DNA of 64,000 nt from Anatilimnocola floriformis (GTDB lineage Bacteria; Planctomycetota; Planctomycetia; Pirellulales; Pirellulaceae), in contig NZ_JAMLFW010000001.1 in NCBI RefSeq assembly GCF_024256385.1, positions 2,170,001-2,234,000 on the forward strand. The letters are read 5' to 3'. A program made the translations under genes and the position numbers. Positions 1 through 10,589 of this stretch are shown here, in pieces. The stretch's first letter is position 1; each line of letters opens with the position of its first letter. The notes below the pieces were generated by a model that ran no database searches, was not told the DNA's origin, and saw only the letters and a list, made by a program, of their open reading frames with translations.

Positions 1-507
1 GCGGCTGCCGAGCGCCGGCCGACGAGCGCGCCGTATTTCAATTTTGAACTGCGCAAAGATGTCATCACGCCGACGAGCGACGGCGGCCAAAGCAGCGAAG
101 CCGAACGCTTGGTCTTCTCGCTCGATGGCATGGGAATCGCCGATGCCGCGCCGCGAGCGATGGCTGGCGCTCTCGAAGGCGCGCTCGCTGCTACGGGCAT
201 CGCCAAAGAAGACGTCCGCTACGTCCTGCCGCATCAAGCCGGCGCTGCGATCGTTCGTCTGGCCGCGATGAAGATGGAACAACTCGGCATCGCCGGCGAA
301 GTGATCAACGGCCTCACGCGCCAGGTCGGCAACGTCAGCTCGAGTTCCGTGCCGTTCGGTTTGAAGAAACATTGGTCGCAGCTTCGCGGCCTTGTCGCTT
401 GCCCCACCGCAGCCGTCGGTTCGCCCGGCCGGTCCGAAGTTCTGCAGGGCTGCATTCTGTTGCGAGCCACCGCGCTCCACGAACGGAACGTCGTAGCGGT
501 TGCGTAG
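1..507 (+). CDS. 3-oxoacyl-ACP synthase III (FabH)-like protein, C-terminal part
   Basis: The reading frame is open from base 1, so the N-terminus and the active-site cysteine lie outside the window. The visible part has the C-terminal thiolase-fold landmarks of FabH-type condensing enzymes. These are a PHQAG motif carrying the catalytic His and, further on, a QVGNVSSSSVP motif carrying the catalytic Asn. FabH enzymes condense an acyl-CoA with malonyl-ACP; relatives act in polyketide, alkene or other lipid synthesis. The C-terminal end (GLVACPTAAVGSPG...QGCILLRA) departs from standard FabH, so a specialised homologue is possible. Family is fairly sure, exact substrate unknown. Confidence 0.75.
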   Translation, partial: AAAERRPTSAPYFNFELRKDVITPTSDGGQSSEAERLVFSLDGMGIADAAPRAMAGALEGALAATGIAKEDVRYVLPHQAGAAIVRLAAMKMEQLGIAGEVINGLTRQVGNVSSSSVPFGLKKHWSQLRGLVACPTAAVGSPGRSEVLQGCILLRATALHERNVVAVA

Positions 508-706
508 AACCGCAACATCGCCCGCGGCAGCTCATTCACTCGCTCGATCAGGGGTAGTTGAGCAGCGATTGCCCATTTAGGATGGAACGCTTTCCATTTT
601 CCTGACTCGGCCGAACCAGACCGCGCGAACCTGAATGGTTGTCTCGCGGTCTACCGTCCTATCCCTTCCTCGCCACGATCCTTCGCAGCCACTTTTTGCA
701 GCAACG

Positions 707-2389
<1,683 letters not shown>

Positions 2390-2427
2390 GATTGCAGATT
2401 GAAAAACAGAGATTGCAGATTGAAAAA
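2390..2427. repeat. 17-bp direct repeat between ilvD and the next gene
   Basis: GATTGCAGATTGAAAAA occurs at 2390-2406 and again at 2411-2427. The second copy ends on the A of the start codon of the following gene, so it forms its leader. It may be a small duplication that created the intergenic spacer. Confidence 0.7.
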
Positions 2428-2876
2428 TGAAGCAGTCGTCGGAACATACGCTGACCGATCCTGCCATCAATCCCTACGAATCGCCGCAGGGGATCGAGCT
2501 CTCGGTTGAAACGGCTGAGGATCAAATGATCCCAGCCCTGCGTGGGCCGTCGATGGGGCTGCTGTTGTTGGCGGGAATGCAGTCACTTAATGTGCTGACG
2601 ATTCCGATCTGGCTCTACCAATTTTTCGCAGGCGCGAATGTTATGGAGCCGGCACTGATCACTTTGATGTCGTTGCCATCGATCTTCATTTGTTTCGCTG
2701 CACTCCGTATGCGGCAAATGAGATCGCTGCGACTCTGCCGAGTGGCCGCCATCATGGCCTGCATCCCGTTTGTCACGCCAACGATTGTTGTTGGTATTCC
2801 GTTCGGCATTTGGGCCACGGTGGTCCTTTTCAGGTCGAGCACCGCGGCAGCCTTTGAACGGCAATCGCAAGAGTAA
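2427..2876 (+). CDS. Small NPYESP-motif membrane protein
   Basis: A 149-residue protein of unknown function. The cytosolic N-terminus carries INPYESPQ, a motif common at the start of small planctomycete membrane proteins. About four hydrophobic segments follow: around residues 42-67, 72-90, 105-122 and 122-138. The last one contains the GIPFGIWATVVL pattern typical of this group. It starts only 37 bases after ilvD on the same strand, so co-transcription is possible, but nothing else links it to amino-acid synthesis. It converges with the HTTM gene, 7 bases away. Assignment to a planctomycete membrane family is inference from the motif. Confidence 0.7.
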   Translation: MKQSSEHTLTDPAINPYESPQGIELSVETAEDQMIPALRGPSMGLLLLAGMQSLNVLTIPIWLYQFFAGANVMEPALITLMSLPSIFICFAALRMRQMRSLRLCRVAAIMACIPFVTPTIVVGIPFGIWATVVLFRSSTAAAFERQSQE

Positions 2877-2883
2877 TCGCGAA

Positions 2884-3831
2884 TTACGCCAAACCCTGGC
2901 GGGCGACTTTCTCGTCGCCTGCAAGTTGCCAGAAGGCGATCGAAGCCGTGATCATCGTCAGGGCGAACATAACGTGACCTGTGGCGAGCGCGATCGACAA
3001 CCAAATCGGAATGGCAATGATCAACAGGATCGGTCGGGCAAAGCGATTCCAGATTAGGACTGGGAACAGGATCTCGAAGTAAACGATCGCGTGCGTCCAG
3101 GCGTTGACCAGCATCGGCGTGCCGCGGAGCGACGTGAGATTGACCGGGCGCGAGCGAGTTTGCGCGAGCAGGTACCAGATGGCGTCGCCGATCCACCAGT
3201 TCTCTTGAGCCAGCTTCGACATGCCCATCATGAAGATGAGGGCTGCGAGATGGACTTGCAGCATGCGGAGCGTGAGGTTTGCGAGTTGGCTGGGCTGTGG
3301 TTCCGCCGTGGATTTCTTCCGCGCGAGCCAGGCATCGACGCTGAAATATTCGCTGCAGGGGCCGATGACGAGATAAAACAGCAGCGGCGCGAGGACGGGT
3401 TCTGCAAGTCCGCTGATCATGGGCACGCGATGAACGAAGCTCAGTAGGATCGCTAACGTGACAGCAGCGGAAACACGGGCGAATAAACCAACGGCCAGGC
3501 AGGCCGCAGCGGCGATGCCGATGTATTCGAAGATGCGAACTTCGCTCGGAGTGCGAGCGAAGGCCAGCAACGTGTAGTGATAACTCACGAAATCGGGAGA
3601 GGTGGTGAGGTTCGTCACCGTGGCCTGTGGCAGCAGGCTGTTCGGCCCAAACCAGCGGAGCAGATCGGCGTGTTGCGAGAGGAACCACACAATCAAGACC
3701 AAGCCCGTCATGATGCGGATGAGGCTGAGGGGTTTTGACGAGGCCGTGCCGAACCAGAATTGGTTCCAGCCTTCGCCCATCGCATTGAACCACTCTTCGG
3801 AAAAAGTCGCGGCGTTTTGTTTCAGCAACAT
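2884..3831 (-). CDS. HTTM domain integral membrane protein
   Basis: A 315-residue polytopic protein. It resembles the horizontally transferred transmembrane (HTTM) domain family, related to the membrane part of vitamin K-dependent gamma-carboxylase. Features seen: an N-terminal WNQFWFG segment, a first helix with SLIRIMTGLVLIVWF, the loop SQHADLLRWFG, a conserved HRVPMISG stretch and repeated hydrophobic helices to about residue 300. Bacterial HTTM proteins mostly lack a proven activity. The gene starts 2 bases after the stop of the upstream membrane-anchored protein (3834-4529), so the two form an operon and probably a complex. Confidence 0.8.
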   Translation of the reverse strand: MLLKQNAATFSEEWFNAMGEGWNQFWFGTASSKPLSLIRIMTGLVLIVWFLSQHADLLRWFGPNSLLPQATVTNLTTSPDFVSYHYTLLAFARTPSEVRIFEYIGIAAAACLAVGLFARVSAAVTLAILLSFVHRVPMISGLAEPVLAPLLFYLVIGPCSEYFSVDAWLARKKSTAEPQPSQLANLTLRMLQVHLAALIFMMGMSKLAQENWWIGDAIWYLLAQTRSRPVNLTSLRGTPMLVNAWTHAIVYFEILFPVLIWNRFARPILLIIAIPIWLSIALATGHVMFALTMITASIAFWQLAGDEKVARQGLA

Positions 3832-3833
3832 GA

Positions 3834-4529
3834 TTAGGAACCTCCCTGACGCGGAGCGACTTCGTTGACGGCCGAACGCTTGATGGCTTGCACCTGGTTG
3901 TCTTCATCGAGCCAGACGTCGGCTTCATAAATCATCACGTCATAGCTGCGATCGGTGGCATCATCGCGCTTAAAACCGGTCCCCATTTCTTCGAGGTTCA
4001 TGGGTTGGCTGCGGCGGCGAATGCAGTGAATCACGCAACGCCGGGCGTCGTTTTCTTCCATGATCCGTTTGCCGAAGGCGCGGGCAATTTCGCCCGTCGT
4101 ATCGTCCTGCGGGTTTTGCGGATCGGAGCCCAAAGCCATGATGCGGCCGATTTTGAAGTACCGCTTTTGTTCGTCGAGCAGCTTCGAGCCGCGGTCAGGC
4201 AGCGTGACCGACTTCAGAAGCTTCTGGGCCGATACCGGCTTGTCGCCGTCGGCATACAGGTCGACGACAAAGACCACGTCGTCGGTCTGTTCGCCGTAGG
4301 TCAGGCTGTAGGGAGTGGAGTCGGGATCGAAGTTGAGCAGCTGGGTATAGAAGCCGAAGATCCGCACCAGGCGATTCTGCAGCGGCGACCGGCCGTTGTT
4401 GGAGGCAAGAACGACAAAGACGCAGGTGAAGTGCATCACCAACAGCACCGTGATGATGCTGCGCGTGGTCGGATTCCACGGCCCAGCGGGCTTGGGCTTG
4501 TCGGGTTTGTTTTGATAACTGCTAGCCAT
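3834..4529 (-). CDS. Single-pass membrane protein, partner of HTTM protein
   Basis: A 231-residue protein with a Lys/Pro-rich N-terminus, one transmembrane helix (about residues 25-45, SIITVLLVMHFTCVFVVL) and a soluble domain starting with LQNRLVRIFGFYTQLLNFDP. I do not recognise a catalytic motif. In planctomycetes such proteins commonly sit directly before an HTTM gene; here the spacing is 2 bases. A role as periplasmic subunit of the HTTM protein is inference. Start chosen at the first Met, preceded on the minus strand by the GGAGGG-like run near 4530-4535. Confidence 0.7.
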   Translation of the reverse strand: MASSYQNKPDKPKPAGPWNPTTRSIITVLLVMHFTCVFVVLASNNGRSPLQNRLVRIFGFYTQLLNFDPDSTPYSLTYGEQTDDVVFVVDLYADGDKPVSAQKLLKSVTLPDRGSKLLDEQKRYFKIGRIMALGSDPQNPQDDTTGEIARAFGKRIMEENDARRCVIHCIRRRSQPMNLEEMGTGFKRDDATDRSYDVMIYEADVWLDEDNQVQAIKRSAVNEVAPRQGGS

Positions 4530-4656
4530 CGGGAGGGAATCCGGTGGTGAGGGGAAAGTTGCTAAGCAAGTCTAGGTTATGCGACGCCCAGTGCGGCGAA
4601 AAAGCAACGGGGCAATGGTGAGAGGCAGGCAGGCGGGAGGCGGGGCAAGAAATGAA

Positions 4657-4691
4657 GAAAGGCTGAATCCCGCCGTGAGATTCAGCCTTTC
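4657..4691 (-). terminator. Perfect 13-bp hairpin, terminator of the Cys-rich gene
   Basis: GAAAGGCTGAATC (4657-4669) and its exact reverse complement (4679-4691) enclose a 9-base loop. Read on the minus strand it lies about 80 bases after the stop of the cysteine-rich gene and is followed by a T-rich stretch (TTCATTTCTT). This fits an intrinsic terminator. Confidence 0.65.
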
Positions 4692-4770
4692 AACGAAATT
4701 CGTCGGATACCAGCTCGCGTCAACAGGGAAGACGCAGCTGGTCAGAGCCTGTGGATCCGAACGAGCAAAA

Positions 4771-5106
4771 TTACTTAGCAGGAGCGGCTTCAGCGGCCGG
4801 GGCCGGAGCAGCTTCGACAGCGGCCGGGGCGGCAGCGCCACCGCAGCAAGCCGAACCACCGCAGCAGCTGCTGCTGCAGCACGAGCTGCAGCAACGACGA
4901 CGGCTACGACGGCCACCACAGCAGCACGACGACGAGCAGCAGCTCGAACCGCCGCAGCAGCTCGAACCACCACAGCAGCTGCCACCGCAGCAAGCGCTGC
5001 TGCAGCACTTACGGTGACCGAAAGCCGAAGCTTCCGAACCACCGATGAGGGCCATGCCAACCAACGCGAAGAAAATCGCGACACCGAGAACAACGATACG
5101 ATTCAT
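4771..5106 (-). CDS. Secreted cysteine-rich (CC/CCGG repeat) protein
   Basis: A 111-residue precursor. It has a clear signal peptide (MNRIVVLGVAIFFALVGMALIGG, ending near ASA), then a short middle region with about 21 Cys, almost all as CC pairs spaced by GGS, SSS or RRSRRR. The tail is rich in Ala/Pro/Glu (APAAEAAPAK). The frame is open to 5151, but a GGAG 9 bases before the ATG at 5106 marks the start. No known family is recognised. Paired cysteines in an exported protein suggest disulfide cross-linking, as in proteinaceous planctomycete cell walls, or metal binding; both are inference. The DNA of this region is a set of imperfect GC-rich repeats. Confidence 0.7.
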   Translation of the reverse strand: MNRIVVLGVAIFFALVGMALIGGSEASAFGHRKCCSSACCGGSCCGGSSCCGGSSCCSSSCCCGGRRSRRRCCSSCCSSSCCGGSACCGGAAAPAAVEAAPAPAAEAAPAK

Positions 5107-5442
5107 GCTTAAAATCTCCACTTGCCTTAAAGGTACCTTCAGGCGAAACAACTCAAGTTGCCGTCAACATGGGAATACCTCGCAACGCGACGGCGTGAAA
5201 TCGAGCGAGGTTCAACCTTCTGTACCCTGCGGGCCCGCAGACTTTTCTCGGGGTGGTTTTGCCCTGTTGCGAAACCTTATCACCTACGAAAACTGCAGTG
5301 GTCACACAGGCTAGGCTGCTAGGGTAACAGGGGGCTATCTAATGTCAAGCGGTCAACGTTAATTTGCGTAGTCTGCGTTGACTTTACGCCGTGCCCATTA
5401 CCGTACCCTTACAGCATAGCTCTGGCGGTTGTGACAGGAGCC
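5107..5442. other. Intergenic region upstream of the Cys-rich gene
   Basis: Gene-free leader and promoter region of the minus-strand Cys-rich gene. No convincing ORF, tRNA or long repeat is seen. The stretch around 5330-5390 is AT-richer than its surroundings and could hold the promoter. Confidence 0.4.
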
Positions 5443-5484
5443 GAAAAACGAAAAAGGCCGCCAGGGAAGATGTTCCCCGCGGCC
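5443..5484 (-). terminator. Rho-independent terminator of the lipoprotein gene
   Basis: Stem GGCCGC (5456-5461) pairs with GCGGCC (5479-5484), and inside it GGGAA pairs with TTCCC. On the minus strand the hairpin is followed directly by a T tract (TTTTTCGTTTTTCG, 5455-5442). It lies about 60 bases past the stop of the lipoprotein gene at 5547. Confidence 0.85.
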
Positions 5485-5546
5485 TGCGGCTCTCCGCACG
5501 TAAGCAGTGTGCGGATAAAGACTTATTAATATGTCGGTCGGTTCGA

Positions 5547-6194
5547 CTACTTAAACTGCGTCGGACCACCCGGGGCCAATTGTGGCGGCTGTGAGGCTTG
5601 TTGGGCGGCGGATTCACCCGCTGCTTGAATGGCGGCGACCGCTTCTTGTTGTTTTTTGAGCATATCGGCGGGATCCTCAAAATTCAGGAATTGAGGCCCC
5701 TGACCGGGGACTAGTTCGATCGCAAAGCCGGCGATCCGCCATCCCTCGGCTTGGCGACGCAACACCCAAATAACCGTGTGGGTATAGGTCGTCATTCCGT
5801 CGCTCTCGGCCCACTGTGCTTGCACGTGTGCGCCGTTCGGATTCATGGGCAAGTACTGCGGGGCAGCCACTTGAAATTGAGCATGTGGGGCGGCGACCGG
5901 TTCGACCGGCATGTTGTGACGTTTGGTTTCCTCGCGAGCTTGCGTGGTGAGGAGCGTCTCGACCGAAACGCCATCGGCGGCTCGCATCGCTTCGAGGAAC
6001 ACCGAGACCACTTGGTCCGGCGTCGCATCAACGGCCACTTGTTTGGGCTCGTACGCCGCGACAGCAGCGCCGCCGGGCAGGGACGTGGATTGAGTGGGAG
6101 CCTCGAGCGTCGGTGGGGTGGCGTCAGACTTGCCGCATCCGGTGACACCGGCGACGAGAAGCATCAGAGGAAGCAGCCAGGCGAATCGGTTCAT
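5547..6194 (-). CDS. Putative lipoprotein, unknown function
   Basis: A 215-residue protein with a signal peptide and lipobox (LLVAGVTGC, Cys at about residue 20), so it should be lipidated and membrane-anchored. The mature part has a DATPDQVVSVFLEAMRAADG segment followed by a WVLRRQAEGWRIAGF stretch. This resembles small NTF2-like/DUF4878-type lipoproteins, but the link is weak. The C-terminus is rich in Gln/Ala. It stands alone with its own terminator. Homologues in planctomycetes are expected; function is unknown. Confidence 0.7.
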   Translation of the reverse strand: MNRFAWLLPLMLLVAGVTGCGKSDATPPTLEAPTQSTSLPGGAAVAAYEPKQVAVDATPDQVVSVFLEAMRAADGVSVETLLTTQAREETKRHNMPVEPVAAPHAQFQVAAPQYLPMNPNGAHVQAQWAESDGMTTYTHTVIWVLRRQAEGWRIAGFAIELVPGQGPQFLNFEDPADMLKKQQEAVAAIQAAGESAAQQASQPPQLAPGGPTQFK

Positions 6195-6439
6195 TGTCAG
6201 ACATCCTTGTCTTTACTTACAGACATACTCTCAGGGCGCGGATTTTCCTCGGCCCTCGCGGAGTCTCGCAAAGGCCGCCAAATGGGTCAAGGCGAATGTG
6301 CATTCTGCGGCAGAGGGTGCTAGCTGAAACATTGTTGCGAGTTCGGCCATCTGTTAGCATGAACAGTCGCAACAGCCGCTGCTGATTCGAGTTCAGCCCG
6401 TTGCGCCCCGCATCCGCCCGCCCTCCTGGTTGACCATTT

Positions 6440-8629
6440 ATGCTGCTCCGCGTTTCGCGCACGCCGCTTCTCGTTCTGTTGCTGATCTTGTCGGTCGGCG
6501 CTGCCCGCGCCGAGGAGGCAACTCAGCCCGCCGTCGACTTCCAGAACGAGATCCAGCCGATCCTGTCGCGCCATGGCTGCAACTCCGGTGGTTGCCACGG
6601 CAAGGCGAGCGGACAAAACGGTTTCAAACTGTCGCTGTTCGGTTTCGATCATCCGTTTGATTACGAAGCGATCGTCCGGAGTGCTCGCGGCCGCCGTATC
6701 AGCCAATCGGCGCCGGAAAATAGTCTGCTGCTGATGAAGGCGACCGGCGAAGTGCCACACGGCGGCGGTCAACGGCTTGATCCCGATAGCGAGAGCTATC
6801 GAACGCTGAAGAACTGGATCGCTGCCGGTGCGCCGGCGTCTTCGCCGAATGCGCCGAAGGTGGTGAAGGTTACCGTCGAGCCGCAACAACGGATTTTCGG
6901 CCAGGGCGAAACGCAGCAACTAAAAGTGACGGCGGCGTATTCGAATGGTGAGAAACGCGATGTCACCAAGCAGGCCGCCTTCAACAGTAACCTCGATGTC
7001 GTGGCCGCTGTCTCGGAAGACGGTTTGGTTCGCGTGAATGACGAGCGCGGCGAAGCCGCGATCATGGCCCGCTACATGGGTCAGGTCAGCGTCTTCTATG
7101 CCATTCATCCGCACGGCAAGCCCCTCGCGGAGATTCCTGGCTGGACGGCGAACAACTACGTCGACACCCATGTCGCAAATAAGTGGATGAAGCTCGGCTT
7201 GCTGCCGTCGGCAGTTTGCGACGATGCGACGTTTCTACGCCGGTTGTCGATCGATCTCTGCGGCCGCTTGCCGACGAGCGAAGAGGCCCGCAACTTTCTC
7301 GCCGATCAGGACACGAACAAACGCCAGAAGCTGATTGACAAGCTGCTCGACTCGCCCGACTACCCGGCGTACTTTGCTACGCGCTGGAGCACGATTCTTC
7401 GCAACAGCAACCTCGCCGGTGCTGACCGGGCAGCGTATGCATTTCATTCGTGGATCAAAGACAATCTCGCCGCGAATCGCCCTTACGATGAATTCGTTCG
7501 CGGCATCGTCGCCGCGGCCGGTGAATGGCAAGACTCACCCGCCATCAATTGGTACTGGCAAAGTCGCGACGATCAATTGCACACCGTAACTGCCGACACG
7601 GCGCAAGTTTTTCTCGGCCTGCGTTTGCAATGTGCCCGTTGCCATCACCATCCGTATGAACGCTGGAGCCAGGAAGACTACTACGGCCTCTCAGGCTTCT
7701 TCACCCGCCTCGGCCGCAAGAGCTTCGGCGAACCGCCGCCGTATTTTGCTTCGTCGCAAGTCAGCACCGGCGAAAAGAATCCGCTGACGGGCAAAACGCC
7801 GGAGCCAAAGTTCCTCGACGGCGAGTATGCGAAGTTCACGCCCGAAGAAGATCCTCGTCACGCGCTCGTCGATTGGATGTCGAAGCCGGAAAATCCGTTC
7901 TTCGCCAAGGTTTTCGTCAATCGCATGTGGGGTCACTTCCTCGGCCGCGGCATTGTGCATGAAGTTGACGATCTGCGCGAGTCAAATCCGCCGTCGAATC
8001 CGGAACTGCTGAATGCTCTCGCGAAGGACTTCGTCGAACACAAATTCGACATGAAGCATGTCGTGCGGACGATCGTCAGCAGCAAGGTGTATCAACTCTC
8101 CAGCGAACCAAACGAACACAATCAGCACGATCGCCAAAATTACGCCCGCTATTATGCTCGGCGGATTATTGCGGAAGTATTCGCGGATGCCGTCGATCAA
8201 GCGACCGGCACCAAGACGAAGTACAGCAACATGTCGGCCTCGAGCCGCGCCGTCGATTTGCCGCACGAAGGCTTTGGTTCGTACTTTCTCGATACGTTTG
8301 ATCGTCCTCGCCGCGTGAGCAGTTGCGAATGCGAACGCCCGAGCGGTGCGACGCTCGCGCAAGTCTTGCTCCTCGCCAACAGCGACGACCTGGAAAATAA
8401 GATCGCCGACGGCAATGGCAAGATCGCCCGCCTGCTGAAAGAAAAACGGCTGGCGAAGGACATCATTGACGATATTTACCTGGGCGCCCTCGGTCGCTTT
8501 CCCGCGGCGGACGAACTGACGAAGACTCACACCTTCGTCGAAAGCCTGCCGCAGGACAAACAGCAGCAAGCCCTGGAAGATGTGTTGTGGACTGTGCTGA
8601 ATACGCGCGAGTTCATGTTCAATCGGTAA
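6440..8629 (+). CDS. Secreted DUF1549/DUF1553 protein with cytochrome-like N-terminal domain
   Basis: A 729-residue exported protein with a signal peptide (ends near ARA). An N-terminal cytochrome-C-like domain has FQNEIQPILSRHGC and CNSGGCHG (Cys47, Cys52, His53; CxxxCH, one residue longer than the usual CxxCH). A bacterial Ig-like (BIG2-type) segment follows at about 130-215. Then come DUF1549 (about 240-460, with a true CxxCH at Cys398/Cys401/His402, CARCHHHPYERW) and DUF1553 (about 480-700). These proteins are planctomycete-specific and are thought to act in the periplasm with DUF1501 partners in polysaccharide catabolism; biochemical proof is lacking. The DUF1501 gene follows 52 bases later. 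Confidence 0.9.
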   Translation: MLLRVSRTPLLVLLLILSVGAARAEEATQPAVDFQNEIQPILSRHGCNSGGCHGKASGQNGFKLSLFGFDHPFDYEAIVRSARGRRISQSAPENSLLLMKATGEVPHGGGQRLDPDSESYRTLKNWIAAGAPASSPNAPKVVKVTVEPQQRIFGQGETQQLKVTAAYSNGEKRDVTKQAAFNSNLDVVAAVSEDGLVRVNDERGEAAIMARYMGQVSVFYAIHPHGKPLAEIPGWTANNYVDTHVANKWMKLGLLPSAVCDDATFLRRLSIDLCGRLPTSEEARNFLADQDTNKRQKLIDKLLDSPDYPAYFATRWSTILRNSNLAGADRAAYAFHSWIKDNLAANRPYDEFVRGIVAAAGEWQDSPAINWYWQSRDDQLHTVTADTAQVFLGLRLQCARCHHHPYERWSQEDYYGLSGFFTRLGRKSFGEPPPYFASSQVSTGEKNPLTGKTPEPKFLDGEYAKFTPEEDPRHALVDWMSKPENPFFAKVFVNRMWGHFLGRGIVHEVDDLRESNPPSNPELLNALAKDFVEHKFDMKHVVRTIVSSKVYQLSSEPNEHNQHDRQNYARYYARRIIAEVFADAVDQATGTKTKYSNMSASSRAVDLPHEGFGSYFLDTFDRPRRVSSCECERPSGATLAQVLLLANSDDLENKIADGNGKIARLLKEKRLAKDIIDDIYLGALGRFPAADELTKTHTFVESLPQDKQQQALEDVLWTVLNTREFMFNR

Positions 8630-8681
8630 GAGTGGTTTTCAGTTCTGAGTTTTGAGTTCTGAGACAAGAAGCAAAAGTTCC

Positions 8682-10010
8682 ATGCTCACATTCAATGGCA
8701 ATTCGATTCAGCACTGCGATCGACTTCCCCGCCGCAACTTCATGCAGATCGGCGGCCTGGCCCTCGGCGGTTTGACGCTCGCCGATCTGCTCCGTTACGA
8801 AGCGCAGGCCAAGGACATCGACAAGCCGTCGAAAAAGAAGGCGGTCATTCTGCTCTATCTCGCCGGCGGACCGAGTCATATCGATATGTATGACCTCAAG
8901 CCGGATGCCCCGGCTGAGATCCGCGGCGAGTTCAAGCCGATCAAGACCAACATCGCGGGCTTCGACGTCGGCGAGCATTTGCCGATGCACACCACGGCCA
9001 TGCATCAGATGTCCGTCGTCCGCTCGGCCTATCACACCAACGCTGGCCACGGTATGGGGAGCCAGTGGATGCTCACCGGTTGGCAGCCGACGATCGAAGT
9101 GAACGACAACATCTTTCCGTCGACCGGTTCGATTGTCGCCAAGATGAAAGGACCGAACGAACCCGGCTTGCCGGCGTATGTCACGCTGCCGAACAAGACG
9201 CCGTTCAGCAAAGCGGCATACCTCGGCGCTGAATGCAATCCGTTCACGCCGGACTCCGATCCGAACCAGGACGGCTTTCAGGTTCGCAATTTGAAACTGC
9301 CGGGCCGCGTGCCGCAGGAACGGCTCGATCGCCGTCGCAATTTGCTCGGCCAACTCGATCAGGTCCGCCGCGACATCGATACCAAGGGGGACATCGTCGG
9401 CATCGACAAGTTCTACCGCGACGCGATGGAGATGGTCACCAGCGATACCGCGCAAAAGGCTTTCAATCTTAAGGCCGAAGATCCAAAACTCCGCGACAAA
9501 TATGGCCGTCACGATCTGGGCCAGTCGTGCCTTCTCGCGCGGCGACTCGTCGAAGCGGGCGTCACCTTCGTCACCGTGCAAACCGGCGGCGGTTGGGACA
9601 CGCATGGCGACAACTTCAATCAACTGAAGAACAGCCTGCTGCCAAAATACGATCGGGCCCTTACCACGCTCGTCGCTGACCTGCACGACCGCGGCCTCGA
9701 CAAGGATGTGCTCGTTATCAGCTACGGCGAGTTCGGCCGCACGCCGCGGATCAATCCGCAGGCTGGCCGCGATCACTGGCCGGGCGCGATGAGCGTCGTC
9801 TTCTCCGGCGGCGGTTTGCAGATGGGGCAGGTTATCGGCGCGACGAACGACAAAGCCGAGTACCCGACCGAAAAGCCATACACGCCCGGCTGCGTGCTGG
9901 CCACGATGTATCACGCTCTCGGCATCGACTACAAACACGCGTTCTACGACCATGCTCGCCGGCCGATGCAGATTCTGAACGAAGGCAAGCCGATCGCGGA
10001 GCTCGTGTAA
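8682..10010 (+). CDS. DUF1501 family protein with Tat-type signal
   Basis: A 442-residue protein. The N-terminus has a twin-arginine signal (LPRRNFMQIGG), pointing to folded export. The body shows the DUF1501 pattern, related to the alkaline phosphatase/sulfatase fold: LYLAGGPSHIDMYDLKPDAP, GGGWDTHGDN, SYGEFGRTPRI and AGRDHWPGAMS, with likely metal-binding Asp and His residues. A start at 8652 (TTG) would add ten residues, but ATG 8682 places the RR motif normally. It forms a unit with the preceding DUF1549/DUF1553 gene, the standard planctomycete pair. Enzymatic activity is not established. Confidence 0.9.
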   Translation: MLTFNGNSIQHCDRLPRRNFMQIGGLALGGLTLADLLRYEAQAKDIDKPSKKKAVILLYLAGGPSHIDMYDLKPDAPAEIRGEFKPIKTNIAGFDVGEHLPMHTTAMHQMSVVRSAYHTNAGHGMGSQWMLTGWQPTIEVNDNIFPSTGSIVAKMKGPNEPGLPAYVTLPNKTPFSKAAYLGAECNPFTPDSDPNQDGFQVRNLKLPGRVPQERLDRRRNLLGQLDQVRRDIDTKGDIVGIDKFYRDAMEMVTSDTAQKAFNLKAEDPKLRDKYGRHDLGQSCLLARRLVEAGVTFVTVQTGGGWDTHGDNFNQLKNSLLPKYDRALTTLVADLHDRGLDKDVLVISYGEFGRTPRINPQAGRDHWPGAMSVVFSGGGLQMGQVIGATNDKAEYPTEKPYTPGCVLATMYHALGIDYKHAFYDHARRPMQILNEGKPIAELV

Positions 10011-10016
10011 GCGGTC

Positions 10017-10572
10017 ATGTCGGGCATCGATCCGAAGGTCGACTACGCGTTCAAGAAGTTGCTCGGTTCCGAAAGTTCGGCCGATCTGCTCATTTCATTT
10101 CTAAACGCCGTTCTTAGCCGGGAGTACCCGGGGCTAGATCCACGGCAACACCGCCGCATCGAGCAAGTCGAGATCCTCAATCCGTTTCAACCGCAAGAAA
10201 CGGATCTCGATAAGTACTCGGTGCTTGACGTAAAGGCCCGCGATGACCAGGGGAAGCTCTACAACATCGAAATGCAGATGTTGAACTCGAGCTTTCTTAC
10301 CAGTCGACTGCTGTATTACTGGGCCAGACTTTACGAAGATCAACTCGACGCTGGGCAAGAATACGATGAGCTCTGCCCGGCGATTTCAGTTTGCATTTGT
10401 GATTTCACTTTATTTCCGCAAACGTCGCGTCATGCTGGAAGAGCTAATGAATCTGCAGGCGACATCTGTCGAAGCGTTGCAACTGATGTCCATCGCGGAA
10501 CTCCAAGCCCGTTGCAGCGAGTTGCAATCCATGTGGACTGCTCGTCAAGGTTCGCCTCCGCCAACGCCATAA
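10017..10572 (+). pseudogene. Degenerate Rpn-family nuclease (PD-(D/E)XK transposase-like) remnant
   Basis: The first about 125 codons read as a Rpn/PD-(D/E)XK 'putative transposase' N-terminus (DPKVDYAFKKLLGSE, YSVLDVKARDDQGKLYNIEMQ, with the D...E-x-Q nuclease pattern). After ICDFTLFPQ the frame loses similarity. In another frame, from about 10429, a C-terminal-looking piece appears (RRVMLEELMNLQA...SIAELQARCSELQ). An internal deletion with a frameshift best explains this; the central part of a normal protein is missing. It starts 6 bases after the DUF1501 stop. Rpn proteins promote RecA-independent recombination; this copy is probably dead. Confidence 0.6.
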
Positions 10573-10589
10573 ATCTCTGGAAGTGAAGC

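Noticed and set aside
2615-3928. 437-codon minus-strand frame covering the HTTM gene in another frame
   Set aside because: Arg/His/Pro-rich shadow; the HTTM and partner reading frames explain the region with proper spacing.
4830-5000. Possible CRISPR-like or tandem DNA repeat
   Set aside because: The periodicity comes from CC-GG codons in the Cys-rich gene; unit lengths vary and there are no spacers.
4579-5112. Long plus-strand frame rich in Thr/Ala/Arg opposite the Cys-rich gene
   Set aside because: It is the complement of the CC/GG repeat codons; no ribosome site or family resemblance. The minus-strand gene has signal peptide, ribosome site and terminator.
8619-9953. 444-codon minus-strand frame opposite DUF1501
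   Set aside because: Antisense shadow of a gene with clear DUF1501 motifs.
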